From Ensifer sp. PDNC004 (lineage in GTDB: Bacteria; Pseudomonadota; Alphaproteobacteria; Rhizobiales; Rhizobiaceae), in contig NZ_CP070353.1 in assembly GCF_016919405.1 (NCBI RefSeq), positions 2,728,001 through 2,792,000 on the forward strand: a stretch of DNA of 64,000 nt. Reading direction: 5' to 3'. Shown one piece after another: positions 33,232 through 41,780 of this stretch; positions within the stretch are counted from its first letter, which is position 1; every line of letters starts with the position of its first letter. A program made the translations under genes and the position numbers. The notes beneath the pieces were generated by a model. It made no database searches, was not told the DNA's origin, and worked only from the letters and a program-made list of their open reading frames with translations.

Positions 33232-34292
33232 GTGCAAGCAGCAAACCGGTCCGGGTCCTCGTCGCGGGGCTCGGCAACATGGGGCGCAGCCATGCGCTCG
33301 CCTATCACAACAATCCCGGCTTCGAGATCGTCGGCCTCGTCAACCGTTCGAAGGTACCGTTGCCGGAGGAACTGAGCGGCTACACGATCCATCCGGACTT
33401 CAAGGCGGCTTTGGCCGAACTGAAGCCCGAGCTCTGCTCGATCTGCACCTATTCGGACAGCCATGCCGACTTTGCGGTCATGGCGTTCGAGGCCGGCGCC
33501 GACGTCTTCGTCGAAAAGCCGCTCGCGACCACCGTCGCCGACGCCGAGCGCGTCGTCGCGGCGGCGAAGAAACACGGCCGCAAGCTGGTGATCGGCTACA
33601 TCCTTCGCCATCACCCCTCGTGGATCCGGCTGATCGCCGAAGCGCGCAAGCTCGGCGGCCCCTATGTCTTCCGCATGAACCTGAACCAGCAGTCGAGCGG
33701 ACCGACCTGGGAGACGCACAAGTCGCTGATGAAGACGACGTCGCCGATCGTCGATTGCGGCGTGCACTATGTCGACGTCATGTGCCAGATCACCGACGCC
33801 AAGCCGGTGGAAGTGCGCGGCATGGGGCTTCGCCTCTCCGACGAGATCGCGCCCGACATGTACAATTACGGCCACCTGCAGGTGATCTTCGAGGATGGTT
33901 CGGCCGGCTGGTACGAAGCCGGCTGGGGACCGATGATCTCGGAGACCGCCTTCTTCGTGAAGGACGTGATGTCGCCGAAGGGATCGGTGTCGATCGTCAT
34001 GGACCAGAATGCGAAGTCCGACGACATCGACATGCACACCAAGACCGCGGTGATCCGGCTGCACAATGCCGAAACCGGTCCCGATGGCCGATTCCTCAAA
34101 GCCGACGAGGACCTGAAGATGGACGGCGAACCCGGCCACCAGGAACTCTGCGACCGCGAACAGGCCTATGTGCTGAAGGCCATTCGCGAAAACATCGACC
34201 TCGACCGTCACATGAACGACGCCGTGCAGTCGCTCCGCATCTGCCTTGCAGCAGACGAAAGCGTGCGCACCGGCAGACCAGTCAAACTTTAA
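33228..34292 (+). CDS. Gfo/Idh/MocA-family NAD(P)-dependent oxidoreductase
   Basis: This 354-residue enzyme has an N-terminal Rossmann fold ([20 protein letters not shown]), the [12 protein letters not shown] motif holding the conserved Lys, and [10 protein letters not shown] with the conserved His. Family members oxidise or reduce sugar rings or anhydro sugars. Its place inside the importer operon implies that it acts on the imported amino sugar or a derivative. The GTG start overlaps the permease stop, with GCAGGAG upstream. Confidence 0.9.
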   Translation: MSASSKPVRVLVAGLGNMGRSHALAYHNNPGFEIVGLVNRSKVPLPEELSGYTIHPDFKAALAELKPELCSICTYSDSHADFAVMAFEAGADVFVEKPLATTVADAERVVAAAKKHGRKLVIGYILRHHPSWIRLIAEARKLGGPYVFRMNLNQQSSGPTWETHKSLMKTTSPIVDCGVHYVDVMCQITDAKPVEVRGMGLRLSDEIAPDMYNYGHLQVIFEDGSAGWYEAGWGPMISETAFFVKDVMSPKGSVSIVMDQNAKSDDIDMHTKTAVIRLHNAETGPDGRFLKADEDLKMDGEPGHQELCDREQAYVLKAIRENIDLDRHMNDAVQSLRICLAADESVRTGRPVKL

Positions 34293-34305
34293 AGGGGGCA
34301 ACCAG

Positions 34306-35307
34306 GTGGGATCGCTTCAACTCAAATCCATCCGCAAGGCCTACGGTAGCCATGAGGTGCTGAAGGGCATCGACCTCGAGGTGAAGGACGGCGAATTCGT
34401 CATCTTCGTCGGCCCGTCCGGCTGCGGCAAGTCGACCTTGCTGCGCACCATCGCCGGTCTCGAGGACGCGACCTCCGGCAGCGTGCAGATCGACGGCACG
34501 GAAGTCGGCCATGTGGCGCCCGCCAAGCGCGGCATCGCCATGGTGTTCCAGTCCTACGCGCTCTATCCGCACCTGTCGGTGAAGGACAATATGGGCCTTG
34601 GCCTGAAGCAGGCAGGCGCGCCGAAGGCGGAGATCGAGGACAAGGTCGGCAAGGCAGCGAGCATGCTGTCGCTCGATCCCTACCTCGCCCGTCGCCCGGC
34701 CGAGCTTTCCGGCGGCCAGCGCCAGCGCGTGGCGATCGGCCGCGCGATCGTGCGCGAACCGAAGCTCTTCCTGTTCGACGAGCCGCTTTCGAACCTCGAT
34801 GCGGCCTTGCGCGTCAACACCCGGCTCGAGATTGCCCGGCTGCATCGCAGCCTGAAGGCAACGATGATTTACGTGACCCACGACCAGGTGGAGGCGATGA
34901 CGCTCGCCGACAAGATCGTCGTCCTCAACGCCGGCAAGATCGAGCAGATCGGCTCGCCGATGGACCTCTACAACAGGCCTGCGAACGTCTTCGTCGCTGG
35001 CTTCATCGGCTCGCCGCAGATGAACTTCATCGAGGGCGCCCGGCTCGGCGATGTCAAAGCCAAGACGATCGGCATCCGCCCGGAGCACATGGCGCTTTCG
35101 CGCGAGAGCGGCGACTGGAAGGGCAAGGTGGTGCATGTCGAGCACCTCGGGGCCGACACCATCGTCTACATCGACAGCGAGCAGGTCGGCACCATCACCG
35201 TCCGCCTCTTCGGCGAACACCGCTACGCGCCTGACGACATCGTCTATGCGACGCCGACGGTCGGCGCCATGCACCGTTTCGGCGACGACGACCGCGTTCT
35301 CGCCTGA
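34306..35307 (+). CDS. ABC transporter ATP-binding protein (MalK/UgpC-like)
   Basis: This 333-residue protein has Walker [12 protein letters not shown], the Q-loop in [14 protein letters not shown], signature [15 protein letters not shown], Walker [14 protein letters not shown] and switch His in [10 protein letters not shown], plus a C-terminal MalK-type regulatory domain (about 235-333). The start is GTG at 34306, with AAAGGGGG upstream; upstream in-frame codons belong to the preceding gene's end in another frame. It energises the two permeases of this operon and closes it. Confidence 0.94.
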   Translation: MGSLQLKSIRKAYGSHEVLKGIDLEVKDGEFVIFVGPSGCGKSTLLRTIAGLEDATSGSVQIDGTEVGHVAPAKRGIAMVFQSYALYPHLSVKDNMGLGLKQAGAPKAEIEDKVGKAASMLSLDPYLARRPAELSGGQRQRVAIGRAIVREPKLFLFDEPLSNLDAALRVNTRLEIARLHRSLKATMIYVTHDQVEAMTLADKIVVLNAGKIEQIGSPMDLYNRPANVFVAGFIGSPQMNFIEGARLGDVKAKTIGIRPEHMALSRESGDWKGKVVHVEHLGADTIVYIDSEQVGTITVRLFGEHRYAPDDIVYATPTVGAMHRFGDDDRVLA

Positions 35308-35348
35308 TCCGCTTTGAGGCCGAGGCCTCATCACAGCTACGTGAAAAG

Positions 35349-35395
35349 CAACCGCCCTGGGCTTAAACCCCTGTGGCGGTTGATTTATTTTTTGA
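35349..35395 (+). terminator. Intrinsic terminator of the murQ-ABC operon
   Basis: An 8-bp stem CAACCGCC / GGCGGTTG with an 18-base loop is followed by ATTTATTTTTTG. It lies 41 bases after the ATPase stop. Confidence 0.85.
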
Positions 35396-35436
35396 TTGTC
35401 CGTGCTGAACGACTCTGTTGCGCCGCAAAGCAATTT

Positions 35437-35460
35437 AACATACATTTGTGTTTGTATATT
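35437..35460. promoter_or_regulatory. AcrR-like operator upstream of the RND efflux operon
   Basis: AACATACATTTGTGTTTGTA plus TATT closely follows the E. coli AcrR operator (TACATACATTTGTGAATGTA plus TGTA). It is a pseudo-palindrome in an AT-rich island about 115 bases upstream of the adaptor start. The TetR-type regulator at the end of the operon is the expected ligand-responsive binder. Confidence 0.7.
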
Positions 35461-35575
35461 AGCTTTCCGGTATTTTCCCCAAGCGATACCGGTTTTGCTC
35501 CCCTTCACTTCCGGACCGTACGGGCACCTTGCGAGATGCACCTGTCGCCTGCGGTCACCGAATATGGACATCGCT

Positions 35576-36787
35576 ATGCGCATGAACCGACCGACACTGG
35601 CCGCCGCCTTGGCAACTGTGATTCTTCTTTCCGGCTGCCAGAAAGAGGAAGCACAACAGGGCGCCGCCGCATTCCCACCGTCCGCCGTCGCGGTCTTCAC
35701 GACCAAGGCCGAAACCCTGCCGATCACCAACGAGCTGCCGGGCCGCATCGCCGCGACCCGCGTCGCCGAGGTCCGTCCGCGCGTTTCCGGCATTGTCGTC
35801 GAACGCGTCTTCCAGCAGGGCTCCAAGGTCAATGAGGGCGATGTGCTTTACCGCATCGATCCTGCGCCCTTCCGCGTTCAGGTCGAAAAGGCAGAGGCAA
35901 CGCTTCGGCGTGCCCAATCCATTCGCCAGCAGGCCCAGCAGAAGGCCGATCGCCAGGAACAGCTGAGGAAGGCGAACGTCGTCGCCGCGCAGCAATTGGA
36001 AGATGCGGCTGCGCTGCTTGCGACCGCCGACGCCGATGTCGCGATCGCAGAAGCCGGCCTCGCGGCGGCCAAACTCGACCTGCAATATGCCGACGTGACG
36101 GCGCCGATCAGCGGCCGCATCGGCCGTGCGCTGATCACCGAAGGCGCGCTTGTCAGCACCAACAGCTCGGAAAACCTCGCGACGATCCAGCAGCTCGACC
36201 CGCTCTACGCCGACTTCACCCAGTCGGCGACCGACCTCATCCGCCTGCGCAAGGCACTCGAGGACGGCAAGATGATGAACGGTGACGGCCAGGAAGCCGA
36301 AGTCCAGCTGGTGCTCGACGACGGCACGGTCTACGAGCACAAGGGCAAGCTCCTGTTCTCGGAAGCCGCCGTCGATGCGACGACCGGCCAGGTAACCCTG
36401 CGCGGTGAGTTCCCGAACCCCGACAACGACCTGCTTCCCGGCATGTATGTTCGCGTGCTCGTGCAGCAGGGCGTCGAGAAGGACGCGATCACCGTTCCGC
36501 AGCAGGCCGTCCAGCGCAACAATGCCGGCCAGTCGCAGGTCTATATCGTCGGCGCCGACAACAAGGTCGAGTTCCGCAACGTGACCCTCGGCCGCACGAT
36601 CGGCACCCGCTGGCAGGTGACCTCCGGTCTCAAGGCCGGCGAGAAGGTCATCGTCGAGGGCTTCCAGAAGATCGGCCCCGGTGCCCCCGTCGAACCGACG
36701 GACTGGAACCCGGACGCCAAGCCGACTGCCGAAGCAGCGCAGACGGCGGCCTCTGCCGACGAAAAGCCCGCTGAAGCCACAAAGTGA
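35576..36787 (+). CDS. acrA: RND efflux periplasmic adaptor lipoprotein (AcrA-like; SmeA-type)
   Basis: This 403-residue membrane-fusion protein has a lipobox LSGC with Cys21 as the acylation site. The lipoyl/beta-barrel regions (PGRIAATRVAEVRPRVSGIV and VLYRIDPAPFRVQV) flank an alpha-hairpin (about 100-170) rich in Gln and Ala. The C-terminal tail is Ala/Glu/Lys rich. The start was taken at 35576 (MRMNRP) for its basic n-region; in-frame ATGs at 35564 and 35582 are possible and no Shine-Dalgarno decides. The pump gene follows 10 bases later. In S. meliloti the equivalent pair is called SmeAB. Confidence 0.92.
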   Translation: MRMNRPTLAAALATVILLSGCQKEEAQQGAAAFPPSAVAVFTTKAETLPITNELPGRIAATRVAEVRPRVSGIVVERVFQQGSKVNEGDVLYRIDPAPFRVQVEKAEATLRRAQSIRQQAQQKADRQEQLRKANVVAAQQLEDAAALLATADADVAIAEAGLAAAKLDLQYADVTAPISGRIGRALITEGALVSTNSSENLATIQQLDPLYADFTQSATDLIRLRKALEDGKMMNGDGQEAEVQLVLDDGTVYEHKGKLLFSEAAVDATTGQVTLRGEFPNPDNDLLPGMYVRVLVQQGVEKDAITVPQQAVQRNNAGQSQVYIVGADNKVEFRNVTLGRTIGTRWQVTSGLKAGEKVIVEGFQKIGPGAPVEPTDWNPDAKPTAEAAQTAASADEKPAEATK

Positions 36788-36797
36788 GTGCTGATTA

Positions 36798-39700
36798 ATG
36801 CCCAGTTTTTTCATCGACAGGCCTATTTTTGCCTGGGTGGTGGCGATCTTCATCATGCTCGCCGGCATCATCGCGATACCGCTTCTGCCGGTATCGCAAT
36901 ATCCTGATGTCGCACCGCCGCAGATCTCGATCAACACGAGCTATCCCGGGGCGTCGTCCCAGGACACCTACCAGAGCGTCACTCGGCTGATCGAAAATGA
37001 GCTGAACGGCGTCGAAGGCCTGCTCTATTTCGAGTCGACCTCCAGCGCCTCCGGCTCGGTCGAAATCAGCGCCACCTTTGCACCGGGCACCGACCCGGGA
37101 CAGGCGGCCGTCGACATTCAGAACCGCGTTCGCCGCGTCGAACCGCGCCTGCCCGATTCGGTCAAGCGCCAGGGCGTGCAGGTCGATGAAGCCGGCTCCG
37201 GCTTCCTGATGATCGTCGCGCTCACCTCGACCGACGGCCAGATGGACGCCATCGCTCTCGGCGACTATCTCAGCCGCAACGTTCTGAACGAAGTCCAGCG
37301 CGTGCCCGGCGTCGGCCGTGCGCAGCTGTTTGCCACCGAACGCTCGATGCGCATCTGGCTCGATCCGGACAAGATGCTCGGCCTCAATCTGACGGCTGCC
37401 GACGTGACCAATGCGATCCAGGCCCAGAACGCCCAGATCGCATCCGGCTCGATCGGCGCCCAGCCGAACCCGATCACACAGCAGATCAGTGCCCCCGTCG
37501 TCGTCAAGGGCCAGCTGTCGAGCGCCGAGGAATTCGGAGCGATCGTGCTTCGCGCCAATCCGGACGGTTCCTCCGTTCGGCTGCGCGATGTCGCCCGCGT
37601 CGAAATCGGCGGCGAGAGCTATGCGTTCTCGACCCGCCTGAACGGCAAGCCGTCCGCGGCTATCGCCGTGCAACTGTCGCCGAGCGGCAACGCCATGTCG
37701 ACATCGGCCGCGATCAAGGAGCGCATGGACGAACTGTCGAAGTTCTTCCCGCAGGGTCTCGAATATTCGGTTCCCTACGACACTTCGCCGTTCGTTGCCG
37801 TATCGATCGAGAAGGTGCTTAAGACGCTGCTCGAAGCCGTCGCGCTCGTCTTCGTCGTGATGTTCCTGTTCCTGCAGAACATCCGCTACACCATCATCCC
37901 GACGCTCGTCGTTCCGGTCGCCCTGCTCGGCACCTGCGCGGTGATGCTGGCGATGGGCTTTTCGATCAACGTGCTCACCATGTTCGGCATGGTGCTGGCT
38001 ATCGGTATTCTCGTCGACGATGCGATCATCGTCGTCGAAAACGTCGAACGCATCATGTCCGAAGAGGGACTGACGCCGAAGGACGCAACCCGCAAGGCGA
38101 TGAAGCAGATCACCGGCGCCGTCATCGGTATCACGCTGGTTCTGGCTTCGGTGTTCATTCCGATGGCCTTCTTCCCGGGCGCCGTCGGCGTGATCTATCG
38201 CCAGTTCTCGCTGACGATGGTCGTGTCGATCCTGTTCTCGGCGCTGCTTGCCCTGTCGCTGACGCCAGCCTTGTGCGCCAGCTTCCTCAAGCAGGTTCCC
38301 AAGGGCCACCACCACGCCAAGCGCGGCTTCTTCGGCTGGTTCAACCGCTCGTTCGACAAGACCTCGCATGGCTATAGCGGCATCGTGAAGCGCCTGGTCC
38401 ACCGGACCGGCCGTTACATGATCATCTATGTCGCCGTGCTTGCCGGCCTCGGCTGGCTGTTCATGAAGCTGCCGTCGTCGTTCCTTCCGGACGAAGATCA
38501 GGGCTTCGTGATCGTCATGATGCAGCTTCCCTCCGAGGCGACGGGCAACCGTACGACCGAGGTGGTTGAGCAGGCCGAGAACATCTTCGGCAAGGAGCCG
38601 GCTGTCGAACGCATCATCGCGATCAACGGCTTCTCCTTCTTCGGCACCGGACAGAACGCAGCGCTCGCCTTCGTGACGCTGAAGGACTGGAGCGAACGCG
38701 ACGCCGACAATGCTGCTCAGTCGATTGCCATGCGGGCAACGATGGCTATGAGCCAGATCAAGGATGCGATCAGCTTCGCGCTGTCGCCGCCGGCGATCCA
38801 GGGCCTCGGCACCACAGGCGGCTTCTCCTTCCGCCTGCAGGATCGCGGCGGCCTCGGCGAAGCGGCTCTGTCGCAGGCCCGGGACCAGCTTCTCGGCCTT
38901 GCGGCTGAGAGCAAGATCGTCACCGGCGTTCGTTTCGAAGGCATGCCCGATGCGGCTCAGGTCAGCGTGACCATCGACCGCGAGAAGGCCAACACCTTCG
39001 GGGTTACCTTCGCCGATATCAACTCGACGATCTCGACCAACCTTGGCTCGTCCTATGTCAACGACTTCCCGAATGCCGGCCGCATGCAGCGCGTGACGGT
39101 GCAGGCGGACGAGGGTCAGCGCATGCAGACGACTGATCTGCTGAACCTCAACGTTCGCAATGCCAATGGTGGCATGGTGCCACTCTCGGCCTTTGCGACC
39201 GTCGAGTGGGTCAAGGCATCGACCCAGACGATCGGCTACAACGGCTACCCGTCGGTGCGTATCAGCGGCGAAGCAGCCCACGGCTACTCGTCGGGTGACG
39301 CGATCGCCGAGATGCAAAGGCTTGCGGGCGAGCTCCCGGCAGGCTTCGGCTACGAGTGGACCGGCCAGTCCCTGCAGGAAATCCAGTCCGGTACCCAGGC
39401 GCCTCTCCTGATCGCGCTGTCGTGCCTTCTGGTGTTCCTGTGCCTTGCCGCCCTCTATGAGAGCTGGTCGATCCCGGTCGCGGTGATCATGGTCGTTCCG
39501 CTCGGCGTCATCGGCTCGGTTCTCGCCGTGATGATGCGCGACATGCCGAACGACGTGTACTTCAAGGTCGGCCTGATCGCGATCATCGGCCTCTCGGCCA
39601 AGAACGCGATCCTGATCATCGAGTTTGCCAAGGAACTGCGCGAGCAGGGCAAGTCGCTGATCGACGCGACGCTGGAGGCGGCACACTTGCGCTTCCGGCC

Positions 39701-39938
39701 GATCCTGATGACGTCGCTGGCCTTCACGCTCGGCGTTCTGCCGCTCGCGATCGCCACGGGTGCCAGCTCCGGCAGCCAGCGCGCCATTGGCACGGGCGTC
39801 ATGGGCGGGATGATCTCGGCAACGGTGCTCGCCATCTTCTTCGTTCCTGTCTTCTTCGTGTTCGTCACGAAGCTGTTCAGCCGAAAGAAGGTGGAAAACA
39901 CACCGACAGCCGCAGAAAACCCCACACCCGCCGAGTAA
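36798..39938 (+). CDS. acrB: RND multidrug efflux pump (AcrB-like; SmeB-type)
   Basis: This 1046-residue inner-membrane proton/drug antiporter has twelve membrane helices and two large periplasmic loops. It begins MPSFFIDRPIFAWVVAIFIM, typical of HAE1 RND pumps. The proton-relay Asp pair is in ILVDDAIIVVENVER and the relay Lys in IGLSAKNAILIIEFAKE. Length matches AcrB (1049). It needs a TolC-like outer-membrane channel, which is not in this window. A hairpin separates it from the regulator gene. Confidence 0.96.
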   Translation: MPSFFIDRPIFAWVVAIFIMLAGIIAIPLLPVSQYPDVAPPQISINTSYPGASSQDTYQSVTRLIENELNGVEGLLYFESTSSASGSVEISATFAPGTDPGQAAVDIQNRVRRVEPRLPDSVKRQGVQVDEAGSGFLMIVALTSTDGQMDAIALGDYLSRNVLNEVQRVPGVGRAQLFATERSMRIWLDPDKMLGLNLTAADVTNAIQAQNAQIASGSIGAQPNPITQQISAPVVVKGQLSSAEEFGAIVLRANPDGSSVRLRDVARVEIGGESYAFSTRLNGKPSAAIAVQLSPSGNAMSTSAAIKERMDELSKFFPQGLEYSVPYDTSPFVAVSIEKVLKTLLEAVALVFVVMFLFLQNIRYTIIPTLVVPVALLGTCAVMLAMGFSINVLTMFGMVLAIGILVDDAIIVVENVERIMSEEGLTPKDATRKAMKQITGAVIGITLVLASVFIPMAFFPGAVGVIYRQFSLTMVVSILFSALLALSLTPALCASFLKQVPKGHHHAKRGFFGWFNRSFDKTSHGYSGIVKRLVHRTGRYMIIYVAVLAGLGWLFMKLPSSFLPDEDQGFVIVMMQLPSEATGNRTTEVVEQAENIFGKEPAVERIIAINGFSFFGTGQNAALAFVTLKDWSERDADNAAQSIAMRATMAMSQIKDAISFALSPPAIQGLGTTGGFSFRLQDRGGLGEAALSQARDQLLGLAAESKIVTGVRFEGMPDAAQVSVTIDREKANTFGVTFADINSTISTNLGSSYVNDFPNAGRMQRVTVQADEGQRMQTTDLLNLNVRNANGGMVPLSAFATVEWVKASTQTIGYNGYPSVRISGEAAHGYSSGDAIAEMQRLAGELPAGFGYEWTGQSLQEIQSGTQAPLLIALSCLLVFLCLAALYESWSIPVAVIMVVPLGVIGSVLAVMMRDMPNDVYFKVGLIAIIGLSAKNAILIIEFAKELREQGKSLIDATLEAAHLRFRPILMTSLAFTLGVLPLAIATGASSGSQRAIGTGVMGGMISATVLAIFFVPVFFVFVTKLFSRKKVENTPTAAENPTPAE

Positions 39939-39948
39939 AACAAGATTG

Positions 39949-39973
39949 GACGGCCCGCCTCTGGCGGGCCGTC
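39949..39973 (+). terminator. Hairpin between acrB and its regulator
   Basis: An 11-bp stem GACGGCCCGCC / GGCGGGCCGTC with a three-base loop and no U-run ends 16 bases before the regulator ATG. It probably lowers but does not abolish read-through. Confidence 0.55.
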
Positions 39974-39989
39974 GCATGAGGAGGAATGA

Positions 39990-40634
39990 ATGCGCCGAAC
40001 AAAGGCCGATGCAGAAGCAACGAGGCAGAAGATCCTGAGCGCCGCCGAGCGCGTCTTCTACGAAAAGGGCGTCTCGAACACGACGCTGGAAGAAATCGCC
40101 AAGGCCGCCGGCGTGACCCGTGGCGCCATCTACTGGCACTTCGCCAACAAGACCGACCTGTTCCTCGCGCTGCACGACGCTGTGCCCCTGCCGCAGGAAG
40201 ACATGGTCGCCCGCGAGATCGAAGCGGAAGCTGCCGACACCCTCTCCATCCTCGAAGGCGCCATGGGCGACTGGCTGGATGTGCTCGCCGCCGACGAGCA
40301 GCGCCAGCGTATCCTTACGATCATGCTGCGCACCAATTACGACGGTGACCTCGGCGAAGTGCTCGCCCGCCAGAAGGAACTCGACGAGCACCATAACGTC
40401 GTGCTCGAACTCGCTTTTTCCCGCGCGCTCGCCAAGGGGCAGATGCACGAGACCTGGACCCCGGCCTCGGCGACGCGGACGCTGCACTGGATGATGCTGG
40501 GGCTCTGTACGGAATGGCTGCTGTTCGGCCGCCGCTTCGACCTGGCAGCCGAGGGGCGCGAAGGCCTGAGCCGGCTGTTTGCCAGCTTCCGCGCGCCGGC
40601 CGTTACGGCAACGGCCGTGGTCGCACGCCTGTAA
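39990..40634 (+). CDS. TetR/AcrR-family repressor of the RND pump
   Basis: This 214-residue protein has an N-terminal TetR HTH (TRQKILSAAERVFYEKGVSNTTLEEIAKAAGVTRGAIYWHFANKTDL, about 10-55) and an AcrR-type all-helical ligand domain. The ribosome site GAGGAGGAA is strong. Placed third in the acrA-acrB-regulator operon, it probably represses through the AcrR-like site at 35437 and is itself induced by derepression. Confidence 0.92.
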   Translation: MRRTKADAEATRQKILSAAERVFYEKGVSNTTLEEIAKAAGVTRGAIYWHFANKTDLFLALHDAVPLPQEDMVAREIEAEAADTLSILEGAMGDWLDVLAADEQRQRILTIMLRTNYDGDLGEVLARQKELDEHHNVVLELAFSRALAKGQMHETWTPASATRTLHWMMLGLCTEWLLFGRRFDLAAEGREGLSRLFASFRAPAVTATAVVARL

Positions 40635-40639
40635 CCACC

Positions 40640-40669
40640 GTAGCCGGCACTCCAGAAAGTACCGGCTAC
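40640..40669. terminator. Hairpin between convergent regulator and purU
   Basis: An 8-bp stem GTAGCCGG / CCGGCTAC lies six bases after the TetR stop and 20 bases before the purU stop. There is no U-run; assignment rests on position. Confidence 0.5.
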
Positions 40670-40689
40670 ACGAGGGCCTTCCGGACCCC

Positions 40690-41544
40690 TTAGCTGAACA
40701 CCACGGTCTTGTGGCCGTTGAGCATGACGCGCCGCTCCAGGTGCAGCTTGACGGCGCGCGCCAGCACTCGGCTCTCGATATCGCGACCGGTGGCGACGAA
40801 ATCTTCCGCTGTCAGCGCATGGCTGACGCGCTCGGTTTCCTGCTCGATGATCGGCCCCTCATCGAGGTCCGGCGTAACGTAATGCGCGGTCGCCCCGATC
40901 AGCTTCACCCCGCGCTCATGCGCCTGATGATAGGGCTTTGCCCCCTTGAAGCTCGGCAGGAACGAGTGGTGGATGTTGATCGCCTTGCCGTAGAGGCGCT
41001 TCGACAGATTGTCCGAGAACACCTGCATGTAGCGGGCAAGGATGACGAGATCGGCGCCGGTCTCCTGAACCAAGCGCAGAAGCCTTTCCTCCTGCTCAAC
41101 CTTGTTGTCCTTCGATACCGGCCAACAGTGATAGGCGAGCCCTTCGGCCTCGGCCGTGCGCCGGCTGTCTTCGTGGTTGGAGACGATGGCGACGACCTCC
41201 GCGTTCAGCCAGCCCACACGGATCTGGTAGAGCAGGTGCAGCAGCGCGTGGTCGAACCTGGATACGAGAACGAGGATCTTCGGTTTGACCGCAGCATCCG
41301 TGAGCGTGGTCCGCATCTGGAAGCGCTCGACCGCCGGGTGAAGCGCCCGCTCGACATCACCTGCCTGAACGCTCGCTGCAACCTGAAAGGCGATGCGCAT
41401 GAAGAAGCTGTTGGTCCTGGTATCCCAGAACTGATTGCTCTCGGCGATGTTTGCGCCAAGGGCGGCAAGCTCCGTGGTGACGGCGGCGACGATGCCGGGT
41501 TTGTCGTCGCAGGACAGGACAAGAATGAAAGTCTTCGGCGCCAT
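40690..41544 (-). CDS. purU: Formyltetrahydrofolate deformylase
   Basis: This 284-residue enzyme hydrolyses 10-formyl-THF to THF and formate, balancing one-carbon pools. An N-terminal ACT domain (LVLSCDDKPGIVAAVTTELA, about 5-85) precedes a formyltransferase-fold catalytic domain. Its Asn-His-Asp set lies in INIHHSFLPSFKGAKPY and GATAHYVTPDLDEGPIIEQ. GGAGGAGA precedes the ATG. It lies downstream of polA on the same strand, beyond a terminator. Confidence 0.95.
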   Translation of the reverse strand: MAPKTFILVLSCDDKPGIVAAVTTELAALGANIAESNQFWDTRTNSFFMRIAFQVAASVQAGDVERALHPAVERFQMRTTLTDAAVKPKILVLVSRFDHALLHLLYQIRVGWLNAEVVAIVSNHEDSRRTAEAEGLAYHCWPVSKDNKVEQEERLLRLVQETGADLVILARYMQVFSDNLSKRLYGKAINIHHSFLPSFKGAKPYHQAHERGVKLIGATAHYVTPDLDEGPIIEQETERVSHALTAEDFVATGRDIESRVLARAVKLHLERRVMLNGHKTVVFS

Positions 41545-41675
41545 GATCTCCTCCGATTGCAGCCGTTTCGGACGAGGCTTCCGGCCCCTTCCCTAGGGCT
41601 GCCTATGAGGAGTCGAACGCGCCGGCAATCGTTCCGGCTGCGGCGGCCTACGCTTTCTATCATCCTGATGGAAAG

Positions 41676-41706
41676 GCGCCCGGGAGCATGAAATGCCCCC
41701 GGGCGC
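41676..41706 (-). terminator. Terminator of polA
   Basis: A long hairpin (GCGCCCGGG / CCCGGGCGC plus GCAT/ATGC, one mismatch) lies 75 bases beyond the polA stop. On the minus strand it is followed by CTTTCC. Confidence 0.7.
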
Positions 41707-41780
41707 TGCAAGATTCGTCGCATCCGACTTTTGAGGTTTTCTGAGAGGATTCCATCAGAAAACCCGTGTGTACGACCGGA

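Noticed and set aside
34246..34305. Upstream start for the ABC ATPase gene
   Set aside because: Those codons overlap the end of the oxidoreductase in another frame; the GTG at 34306 has AAAGGGGG upstream and aligns with the family.
36795..40487. 1230-codon open frame on the minus strand opposite acrB
   Set aside because: Its composition (His/Arg/Asp-rich) and exact antisense position to a firmly identified RND pump mark it as a GC-bias shadow.
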